Below are positions 57,443 through 64,000 of a DNA stretch of 64,000 nucleotides, piece by piece. A program made the position numbers and the translations under genes. The stretch covers positions 62,001 to 126,000 of the forward strand of contig NZ_SADD01000002.1 of the NCBI RefSeq assembly GCF_004005565.1, in the 5' to 3' direction. The number at the start of each line of letters is the position of its first letter. Within the stretch, counting starts at the first letter, position 1. The stretch comes from Lujinxingia sediminis. Lineage in GTDB: Bacteria > Myxococcota_A > Bradymonadia > Bradymonadales > Bradymonadaceae. The notes under the pieces were generated by a model. That model made no database searches. It was not told where the DNA came from and saw only the letters and a program-made list of their open reading frames with translations.

Positions 57443-57477
57443 AAAGCCGGCAGCTCGTGATGAGCGCCGGCTTTTTT
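57443..57477 (+). terminator. Terminator of queE
   Basis: AGCCGGC (57445-57451) and GCTC pair with GAGC and GCCGGCT around a short loop, followed by six T. Confidence 0.85.
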
Positions 57478-57506
57478 GATCTCCCCCTTACAATGCTCGC
57501 TCAGGT

Positions 57507-57794
57507 TCAGGCACCTTCAAGCGTATCGACACGCTCGCGCAGCTCCTTACCCACCTTGAAATGCACCGACTTCTTGGCCGACACCTGCACCTCATCACCG
57601 GTGCGGGGGTTGCGTCCCTTGCGCGCGCGGTAGTTGCGAATGGAGAAGCTTCCAAACCCGCGCACCTCGATGCGCTCATCCTCCATCAGCGCGTCGCTCA
57701 TCGCATCGAAGACCGCGTTAACGATCTCTTCGGCGTGGTTTTTAGGAAGATCAATACGTTGCGACACCAACTCAATGAGTTCCGACTTCGTCAT
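57507..57794 (-). CDS. Integration host factor-type DNA-binding protein
   Basis: 95 residues from MTKSELIELVSQRI, similar to the N-terminus of IHF beta. The DNA-binding arm reads RGFGSFSIRNYRARKG then RNPRTGDEV, and HFKVGKELRERV ends the fold as in IHF. It bends DNA as part of the nucleoid, probably as a heterodimer with a partner elsewhere. An upstream extension of the frame is not conserved. It differs from the HU-family protein at 42.4 kb. Confidence 0.92.
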   Translation of the reverse strand: MTKSELIELVSQRIDLPKNHAEEIVNAVFDAMSDALMEDERIEVRGFGSFSIRNYRARKGRNPRTGDEVQVSAKKSVHFKVGKELRERVDTLEGA

Positions 57795-57978
57795 TCTACT
57801 ACTCGTCCGAATGCAGTTCAGCGGGCACAAATAAGAACATGCTGCCCTTTACGAAAGGCAAAATCCTTAATTCCCACAGCACGTTATCAACACCGGCGTT
57901 GATCTGCCACGCCCCCCTTCCGATGTCAACCCGCGATACCCCTTAAGGATGAACACAGGCGCGCACGCACACCCCGAC

Positions 57979-58009
57979 AAAAAAACGCCTCCCCGTAAAG
58001 GGAGGCGTT
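57979..58009 (-). terminator. Terminator of the FHA-protein gene
   Basis: On the minus strand ACGCCTCCC pairs with GGGAGGCGT-type arm around TTTACG, followed by seven T. Confidence 0.85.
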
Positions 58010-58050
58010 GATGAGGCCGCTCGCCACGGGCATCTGCCCGGTCAGCGCGT

Positions 58051-59328
58051 TTAGTTCTGCTGCTCCTGATGCACGCGGAAGAGCTGCTGGCCCATAAAGA
58101 TGTAGTCGCGATGACGCAGACGCGTCTTCTCCCAGATCTTGATCCAGGTGCCGTTCGACGAGTTCAGATCGACCAGGTAGCAGTGGTTATCTTCCCCGGC
58201 GTAGATCTGGGCGTGACGACCGCTCATGAACTTATCGTGCGGGAAGACAATATCGCCCTTCTCGCGCCCGAGCACCGCGCCGGCCTCCGGCAGGCAGTAG
58301 ACATTCTGAATGATGCCGCCGATCCCGACCTGCAGGATCTTGAAGGTGCCCCCCGGTGCCGGGCTCCCCATATAACGGGTGCCGTCACTGCTCTTGGTCT
58401 TCGGCGTGATCGACTGCTCAAAGCGCTCAAAACGCAGCACCTGTCGCCCCATCAGGATGGTGTCGCCGGCGGTGAGCCGGGTTTCATCCCGAAGTTTGAT
58501 GAAGGTGCCGTTGAGGCTGTAGAGATCTTCGATAAAGAGCCTGCCATCGACCACGTGGAAGCGGGCATGACGCGGGCTCAGGAAGGCGTCGGTGGGAAAG
58601 CGCTGATCGCCCTCGCGACCCACCGTCGTCTCCAAGAACTCCAGGGCGATTGCGCTTCCGTCGCTGCCATCTTCGTTGATCGAGATGAGCTGAATCGGCC
58701 AGGGATTCTTCTGATGGGCAGCTTCGGAGGCCGGCGGGGCTTCGCGACGCTTCTCCACCAGGGCCGAAGCGCCGGCGCCACGGCCGCGCAGGCTCACCTT
58801 ATGGGTACCGGGCTTCTTGGGCGCGGCCAGCGCACCACCGCACTCCACACAGAACTTCATCGAAGCCGGGTTTTCCGCGTGGCAGGAGGGGCAAACCACC
58901 GGGCGCCGACGCTCTTCGAGCGGCTCCACATCGACCATCGGCAGGCTATCGCTGCTCTGACCGACATCTCGCCCCGTGATCGAAACCTCGCCCAGATCTT
59001 CAAGCGGCGCCAGGATCACCGGCTCGGCCGTGGCTTCCAGCGCATCGAGCAGAAACCCGGCGTCGACATCCGACGAGCCCTGATCGCTATCGAGGGTCGG
59101 CGCGTCTTTAAGCGCCGCACCGCTGAGCGCCGAACTGCTGCGAAAGCGCTTGGCCACCGCGGCGACCGCTTCGTCATCGTCAGGCTGGTAGGTGGGGAGA
59201 TCGAGGCCACTGGAGCGCGGCGCGCGAATGCGCCCGCCCAACTTAAAGGATAGCCCCTCTGCGCGCTCCTCATGTGCCGTCTCTGTCTGTTCGTCTTTCA
59301 ACTTCGACGACAGCTTCTGGTCGCTCAC
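58051..59328 (-). CDS. Zinc-ribbon protein with two FHA domains
   Basis: 425 residues from a GTG with GGAGG six bases upstream. A disordered N-terminal region (to about residue 140) is followed by a zinc ribbon, CPSCHAENPASMKFCVECGG. Two FHA domains come next: the first with TTVGREGDQRFP, SPRHARFHV and DLYSLNGTFIKL, and the second with AVLGREKGDIVFP, SGRHAQIYA and DLNSSNGTWIKI. FHA domains bind phosphothreonine, so this is a likely partner of the Ser/Thr kinases in the window. Cytosolic. Own terminator. Confidence 0.9.
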   Translation of the reverse strand: MSDQKLSSKLKDEQTETAHEERAEGLSFKLGGRIRAPRSSGLDLPTYQPDDDEAVAAVAKRFRSSSALSGAALKDAPTLDSDQGSSDVDAGFLLDALEATAEPVILAPLEDLGEVSITGRDVGQSSDSLPMVDVEPLEERRRPVVCPSCHAENPASMKFCVECGGALAAPKKPGTHKVSLRGRGAGASALVEKRREAPPASEAAHQKNPWPIQLISINEDGSDGSAIALEFLETTVGREGDQRFPTDAFLSPRHARFHVVDGRLFIEDLYSLNGTFIKLRDETRLTAGDTILMGRQVLRFERFEQSITPKTKSSDGTRYMGSPAPGGTFKILQVGIGGIIQNVYCLPEAGAVLGREKGDIVFPHDKFMSGRHAQIYAGEDNHCYLVDLNSSNGTWIKIWEKTRLRHRDYIFMGQQLFRVHQEQQN

Positions 59329-59501
59329 CGATTGCCTCCGGAGGTCGATGTTTCGCGAGCTTCCCTCGTGTGGGCGTGCTCGTGGATGGAACGCCCGCAA
59401 TCTACAAGAGCCCCCCCAACCTTTCAAGGCTGACCGGGGCGTCACCCCGGCGCCCAGGGGAGCTATCTCCCCGCAGTGATCGGAGTTTTAAGACGATCGA
59501 C

Positions 59502-59530
59502 TTGACATCACCGACCGGCGCTGCCAGTCT
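59502..59530 (+). promoter_or_regulatory. Possible promoter of rpmB
   Basis: Perfect TTGACA (59502-59507), a 17-base spacer and a weak CAGTCT. It is about 100 bases ahead of rpmB. The rest of 59329-59633 shows no gene. Confidence 0.35.
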
Positions 59531-59633
59531 CCCGCCTCCGTAGCGCGCCCGCTTTAGCGCGCCCGGCCAAACGCTCAATGAAGTTGTAGTCACGACACCA
59601 CGTCGCTGAGACCGTTGATTCATAGGAGATCCC

Positions 59634-59876
59634 ATGGCTCGCAAATGCAAACTGACCGGTAAGAAGCCGCTTGTTGGCAACCGCGTCTCCCACGCGAACA
59701 ACAAGACCAAGATGCGCCAGCTGCCCAACCTGCAGCAGAAGCGTATTTACATCCCCGAAGAAGACCGCTGGGTCCGCGTGCGCCTCTCGGCCCGCGCGCT
59801 GCGCACGGTCACCAAGAAGGGCCTGCTTCCCTTCCTGAAGTCCGAAGGCCTCGCGCTTAAAGACGTGATCGCCTGA
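59634..59876 (+). CDS. rpmB: 50S ribosomal protein L28
   Basis: 80 residues, [20 protein letters not shown] at the N-terminus as in L28, then [20 protein letters not shown]. Preceded by TAGGAGATCCC. Part of the large ribosomal subunit. It stands alone, without rpmG, and is followed by a strong terminator. Confidence 0.96.
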   Translation: MARKCKLTGKKPLVGNRVSHANNKTKMRQLPNLQQKRIYIPEEDRWVRVRLSARALRTVTKKGLLPFLKSEGLALKDVIA

Positions 59877-59918
59877 GCTTGAAGAGCCGCGACTCCTTCG
59901 CGGTCTCTACGCGCTTTT

Positions 59919-59957
59919 AAAAGCCGCCGCCCCAGCAGGGGTTGGCGGCTTTTTTTT
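59919..59957 (+). terminator. Terminator of rpmB
   Basis: AAGCCGCC and CCCC arms pair with GGGG and GGCGGCTT around AGCA, followed by eight T. Confidence 0.9.
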
Positions 59958-60139
59958 GCCCGCGTCACGCCCTCACAGGGCTCAGGGCCTGTGTGTGACG
60001 TCGCGCCGGCATCGGCGCTGTGTTAGGCTTTACGGAGCGCAGCGCGGCGATCGGCCGCTCTCCCCCGGCGTACGCGACGATACGCGACGATAGACGTCGG
60101 GTTTTATTGCCCTTTGTTGACGTAGTGCAGGCCTCCGCG

Positions 60140-62089
60140 ATGTCTGAGAAGTCACTAAAGACCCCGCTTCGCGCCCGGCGCGTGCGCCAGATCACCGGCG
60201 CGCTCGCCGCGATCCCCACCGCCGCGCCCGATACCCCCGAGATCCTGCGCGATCCCGGCCAGCTCACCGAGCTGAGTCTTCGCCTGCTCAGTGAGGGCGA
60301 GAAGATCGAGTTGCTGCTGGCCTTCCGCCGCCAGCTTCAGAAGCAGCAGCGCCGCTACAGCTCCCTCCTGCAGATCAGCAGTTCGCTGGGAGCGACGCTG
60401 GATCGCGAGGAGTTCTTAGAGATCACCCTGGAGCAACTCACCGAGCTGATGCGCGCGGAACGCTCCACCCTCTACCTCATCGATCAGAGCACCGGACAAC
60501 TCTACGGTAAGATCGCCCAGGGCTCCCAGACCCAGATCGTGCTCGACCCGGGCCAGGGCATCGCCGGCTGGGTCGCCCAGAGCGGCCAGAGCATCAACAT
60601 CCGCGACGCCTACAATGATCCCCGCTTTCACTCCGAGGTCGACTCCCGCACCGGATTTCAGACCCGCTCGATGCTCTGCCAGCCCATTCGCAATATGGAG
60701 GGCGAGATCCTCGCGGTGGTCCAGGTGCTCAACAGCGCCGGGGGTAACTTCTCTGAAGACGATGAGAACCTCTTAAGCGCCATCGGCGGCCAGATCTCGA
60801 TCGCCCTGGAGAACAGCGAGCTCTACCACTCGCTGGTCGACAAAAACGCCCAGCTGCTCAACACCAAGGAGCGCCTGGAGCATAAGATCGCCGAGCTCGA
60901 CCTGCTCTACAACATCCAGAGCAAGCTGAGTCATCACAGCGATCTGGAGAGCCTGGTGCAGACCATCACCCAGGAGACTCTGGAGTTGGTCAACGGCAAA
61001 GCCTGTGCGCTGACCCTGCGCGAGGAGGGCTACCACCGGGTGCATGTGCTCATCGATCGCAGCGAAGATCAGTCCAGAAATTGGGACTTCTACACCCGCG
61101 CGGTCACCGACGAGAACACCATCGGTCAGGCGGTGATCGCCAGCGGCCAGCCTTTTGTCTGCCATAGCCAGGCCTGCCAGCATCTGCCCGGTCCCACCAG
61201 CGAGGCCAGCGGCCTGCAGGTCGAAAACATCATCGCCGTCCCCCTCTTCGACGATGAAGTCTGCATCGGCGCACTGGAGGTCTTTAACCTGGTGCTCCCC
61301 CAGCAGGAGTGTCTGGGATTTACCGATGACGACGTGAAGATCATCACTCTGATCGCCTCCCAGATCGCCGGCACGGTGGCCTCACGCCGCCACCGCGAAG
61401 CCCAGGAAAAGGAGCACCGCCTGGCGAGCATCGGGCAGATGATCTCGGGGATCCTGCACGACTTTAAGACCCCCTTCTCCGTGATCAGCGGCTACGTGCA
61501 GCTGATGGCCGACACCGACGAGGCCGACGAGCGCCAGGAGTACGCCGGACGGGTCAAGCATCAGATCCAGCAGCTCAACCAGATGACGCGCGAGCTCTTA
61601 AAATTCGCCCGCGGCGACTCCCGGATGCTGCTGCGCAAGATCTTTGTGAACGCTTTGATGGATGAGACCCGCGAGCTGCTCGACGCCGAGCTGCGCGACC
61701 GCAACATCGAACTTGGTATCGATCTGAACTACCGCGGGGAGGTGCGCATCGATGTGGTCAAGATGAAGCGCGCCATCCTCAACCTGGCCCGAAACGCCGC
61801 CGACGCCATGCCCGAAGGCGGCCGCTTTACCATCGGCGTGGATCGCCAGGACGACCAGGTGATCTGGCGCTTTAGCGACACCGGCCAGGGCATCCCGCCG
61901 GAGATCCGGGACCACCTCTTTGAGTCCTTTATCACTCAGGGCAAGCAAGACGGCACCGGCCTCGGGCTGGCCGTGGTCAAGAAGATCGTCTCTGACCACG
62001 GCGGCACCATCACCTTTGAGAGCAGCCCCGGCCAGGGCACGACCTTTGAGATTCGCACCCCGATCCATCCCCCGGAAGAGCCGAGCTGA
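60140..62089 (+). CDS. GAF-domain sensor histidine kinase
   Basis: 649 residues from MSEKSLKTPLRARR. An N-terminal helical part (to about residue 90) is followed by two GAF domains (about 95-245 and 275-420; the first includes ITLEQLTELMRAERSTLYLI). The HisKA domain has the phosphorylated His in GILHDFKTPFSVISGY, and the ATPase domain has NLARNAADAMPEGG, FSDTGQGIPPEI and GTGLGLAVVKKI. No membrane span, so it senses a soluble signal. It is followed one base later by a lipoprotein gene; no response regulator is adjacent. Confidence 0.93.
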   Translation: MSEKSLKTPLRARRVRQITGALAAIPTAAPDTPEILRDPGQLTELSLRLLSEGEKIELLLAFRRQLQKQQRRYSSLLQISSSLGATLDREEFLEITLEQLTELMRAERSTLYLIDQSTGQLYGKIAQGSQTQIVLDPGQGIAGWVAQSGQSINIRDAYNDPRFHSEVDSRTGFQTRSMLCQPIRNMEGEILAVVQVLNSAGGNFSEDDENLLSAIGGQISIALENSELYHSLVDKNAQLLNTKERLEHKIAELDLLYNIQSKLSHHSDLESLVQTITQETLELVNGKACALTLREEGYHRVHVLIDRSEDQSRNWDFYTRAVTDENTIGQAVIASGQPFVCHSQACQHLPGPTSEASGLQVENIIAVPLFDDEVCIGALEVFNLVLPQQECLGFTDDDVKIITLIASQIAGTVASRRHREAQEKEHRLASIGQMISGILHDFKTPFSVISGYVQLMADTDEADERQEYAGRVKHQIQQLNQMTRELLKFARGDSRMLLRKIFVNALMDETRELLDAELRDRNIELGIDLNYRGEVRIDVVKMKRAILNLARNAADAMPEGGRFTIGVDRQDDQVIWRFSDTGQGIPPEIRDHLFESFITQGKQDGTGLGLAVVKKIVSDHGGTITFESSPGQGTTFEIRTPIHPPEEPS

Positions 62090-62090
62090 G

Positions 62091-63044
62091 ATGAGCACAC
62101 AACCTCTCCCCCGCACGCTCCTGGCGCTTTTGCTCTGCGCCGCATCTGCCGCCTGCGAGCCCTCCGAGCCCGCCCAGAGCCCGCCGGTAACCGTGCCCGG
62201 TGCCCCCAGGCTCGCCGCGTCCAGTCCTGATACATCCACACCACCCGCCTCCCCCGAAGGTGCCGAAGGCCAGCCAGCTCAAGGTGACAATACACGCGCT
62301 GAAGACCCGCCGGCCCGCCCCCCTGCAGAACTTCCGCCCGGTACCCCCGAACAGCAGGAAGCCCTGATGCAGGCGAAGATGGCGTTTTTGCAAAATCGCC
62401 TGGTCGAGGCTGAAGAGCGCTTTAAAGACATCGCCACCTCCGAGCCCCTCACCAGCGATACGGTTTCGGCAGCGATCGCCCTGGGCCAGATCTACAGTGA
62501 GACCGACCGACGTCAGCGCGCGCTGGAGCTCTACAACGATCTTCGCAAACGCGTCAGCGATCTTCCCGAGGTCCTCCTGGTGCTGGCGCGCACCATGGCC
62601 GAACTCGACCGCCCCGAGGAGGCCATCGCCACCTACGAAGAGGCGCTCAAAGCGCAGCCGGACTATATCTTTTTGCTCACCGAACTGGCTGAACTGCATA
62701 TCAAGCAGGGTGATCAGGAGAAGGCCGGCAAGCTGCTCTATACCTACGAGCAGCGGGTGCACACGCTGGCCAACCGCCTCGAAGATCACACCACGGCACC
62801 CGAAGATCGCCTCTACCTGGTCGACGTCTTCTCCTTTGTGGACGATGAACGCGGCTACCGCGCGCTGATCGAGGCGCTTAACGATCCCCACCCCCAGGTG
62901 CGCCGCGCCGCAGCCATCAGCGTGGGAGAGTTGCAGCTGGATGAGGCGCGCAACATCCTGCAGCGCGTCGCCATTGAGGATGAAGCCACCGAGGTGCGCC
63001 TGGCCGCCCGCACCGCTCTGCAGATGATGCAAGAGCAGCGCTGA
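62091..63044 (+). CDS. TPR/HEAT-repeat lipoprotein
   Basis: 317 residues from MSTQPLPRTLLALLLCAAS; lipobox SAAC. A Pro/Ala/Glu linker (to about residue 80) is followed by three or four TPR motifs (LVEAEERFKDIATSEPL, RALELYNDLRKRV, EEAIATYEEALKAQPDY), then a HEAT-like C-terminus (DPHPQVRRAAAISVGE). It starts one base past the histidine kinase stop, so the two form an operon. It may be an envelope partner of the kinase pathway. Confidence 0.85.
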   Translation: MSTQPLPRTLLALLLCAASAACEPSEPAQSPPVTVPGAPRLAASSPDTSTPPASPEGAEGQPAQGDNTRAEDPPARPPAELPPGTPEQQEALMQAKMAFLQNRLVEAEERFKDIATSEPLTSDTVSAAIALGQIYSETDRRQRALELYNDLRKRVSDLPEVLLVLARTMAELDRPEEAIATYEEALKAQPDYIFLLTELAELHIKQGDQEKAGKLLYTYEQRVHTLANRLEDHTTAPEDRLYLVDVFSFVDDERGYRALIEALNDPHPQVRRAAAISVGELQLDEARNILQRVAIEDEATEVRLAARTALQMMQEQR

Positions 63045-63050
63045 GCGCCC

Positions 63051-64000
63051 TCAGCGCACGAAGTTGCCGCCGGTGGTGATGTTATCAAGGGGCGCGACGT
63101 AAATGGTGCTCGTGCCCGCATCGACCAGCGCGATCTGGCGGCCAGCACCGATCTCGTCAATCACGATCAACTCCGAGGGGAGTACCGTGCCCAGCGAGGC
63201 TCCGGCGACGGCAAACGCCCGGTCCACACGGAAGGTGTAGCTCAACCCCTCACGCGCGCCGACCTCCCCCTCACGGATACGCAGGGTCAGGTAGGGGCCC
63301 TCCCAGAGCTCGCCGGAGGCCACCCGGCCCTGGACGCGACCATGGAGCGCGTCATCCCTGAGCACGCAGGTCTGCCCCTCGCGCTCCCACACCGAGGCGA
63401 ACCCGCTCTGGGTGCCGGTCGCGATCCACTGCTGATGAGCGCGCACCTCGTAGCGCAGGCCCGTATCAAAGCACTCCCGGGTGGGGAGCATCGTCGCAAA
63501 CCCCTCCTGGTCAATCGGGCTGATCGTCAGCGTTGTCGCGCCGAGCTCGGTGATTTCATAGGTTAAAAACGTCTCACTGCCCTGGAAATCCGCGCAGCCC
63601 GCGCCGGCCGCCGGCTCGGAGAGGATACGCAGGCGATCGCCCACCTCCACGCCGGCCGCGCAGTAGTCGACGCCGCCGGAGAGAAATGCCCCTTCGCCCT
63701 CGCTGCTGATAAGGCCCCGCTCCTGGCTTCCCACCCCGGGCAACGCGCCCTCGTAGGTGAGCGACCAGCTCTCGTTGCGCAGGCGGACGTCAAAGACCTG
63801 ACGGTTGATCTCAGCCTCGACACGATTGCCCTCCACCTGGAGCTGAGTTCGGGCAAGCTGCATAAGCTCGGCGCGGGGAGCGTCGATAAAGTTGCGCAGC
63901 TCGTCGTCGACGTCGGGTGCCACCGGCTGATCGATGAGCGGGGAGCCACACCCCAGCGCGGTGGACGTGCCGGCCGAAGCCTGACTCATGGCCTCGCGAA
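63051..64000 (-). CDS. Hypothetical lipoprotein-like protein (5' end at window edge)
   Basis: The frame opens at the window edge; an internal ATG at 63989 gives 312 residues, but the frame stays open beyond it and the true start is probably off the window. Near the visible start a Cys-Gly (STALGCGSP) might be a lipobox, though no hydrophobic signal segment is visible before it. The rest is beta-rich with several Cys and Trp residues (SWSLTYEGALPGVGSQERG ... YVAPLDNI). Not recognised. It converges on the TPR lipoprotein with 6 bases between stops. Confidence 0.7.
   Translation of the reverse strand, partial: REAMSQASAGTSTALGCGSPLIDQPVAPDVDDELRNFIDAPRAELMQLARTQLQVEGNRVEAEINRQVFDVRLRNESWSLTYEGALPGVGSQERGLISSEGEGAFLSGGVDYCAAGVEVGDRLRILSEPAAGAGCADFQGSETFLTYEITELGATTLTISPIDQEGFATMLPTRECFDTGLRYEVRAHQQWIATGTQSGFASVWEREGQTCVLRDDALHGRVQGRVASGELWEGPYLTLRIREGEVGAREGLSYTFRVDRAFAVAGASLGTVLPSELIVIDEIGAGRQIALVDAGTSTIYVAPLDNITTGGNFVR

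Noticed and set aside
60071-60091. Two adjacent copies of TACGCGACGA before the histidine kinase
   Set aside because: Too short to distinguish from chance in GC-rich DNA, with no regulatory partner evident.

Overview
The window is a 64 kb piece of a GC-rich, gene-dense bacterial chromosome. The layout suggests a predatory or social deltaproteobacterial lineage (Myxococcota or Bradymonadia-like). The evidence is an F1-type ATP synthase operon with paired b and b' subunits and no a/c genes, several eukaryotic-like Ser/Thr kinases, FHA and PATAN/DUF4388-type domains, and many secreted lipoproteins built from Cys-rich, RCC1 or ASH/choice-of-anchor-D-like repeats. The lineage is an inference from gene content; no rRNA gene is present.

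Region by region. 1-7.7 kb: an edge-truncated membrane protein, a 0.45 kb array of palindromic repeats, and the minus-strand operon b'-b-delta-alpha-gamma-beta-epsilon. 8.2-14.2 kb: the plus-strand 2-oxoglutarate dehydrogenase cluster sucA-sucB-lpdA. 14.2-28.2 kb: a long minus-strand stretch with a truncated globin, a large unknown protein, a seven-repeat RCC1 lipoprotein, a P-loop protein, an M42-like peptidase, an acyl-CoA dehydrogenase, a Ser/Thr kinase, a baeRF-family protein, an MscS channel and an AT-richer orphan gene next to a tRNA-Leu. 28.7-32.2 kb: a neutral-ceramidase-like lipoprotein translationally coupled to a second lipoprotein. 32.4-40.8 kb: a surface-protein island with a Cys-rich lipoprotein and three related lipoproteins, two of which are near-identical tandem copies. 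40.9-42.2 kb: kal and kce, two steps of lysine fermentation. 42.4-48.9 kb: an HU protein, a UbiA-family phosphoribosyltransferase-like protein divergent from a family 2 glycosyltransferase, thiS-thiG-thiE and murJ. 49-64 kb: a large kinase with a PATAN-like tail, a TetR regulator, a small repeat-bearing membrane protein, a 1,134-residue lipoprotein made of about 47 four-cysteine modules, queE, an IHF-type subunit, a two-FHA protein, rpmB, a GAF histidine kinase, a TPR/HEAT lipoprotein and an edge-truncated lipoprotein-like gene.

Housekeeping energy metabolism (ATP synthase, TCA cycle) sits beside a large cell-surface and signalling complement. The kinases, FHA protein and histidine kinase are probably the intracellular signalling side; the Cys-rich, RCC1, ASH-type and ceramidase-like lipoproteins are the envelope side. 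No insertion sequence, prophage or CRISPR array was recognised. The most unusual items are a tRNA-Leu with an AAG anticodon, an insertion of about 49 residues in AtpD, the palindromic repeat array in the ATP operon 3' region, the tandemly duplicated lipoproteins with shared promoter motifs, and the 47-module cysteine protein.
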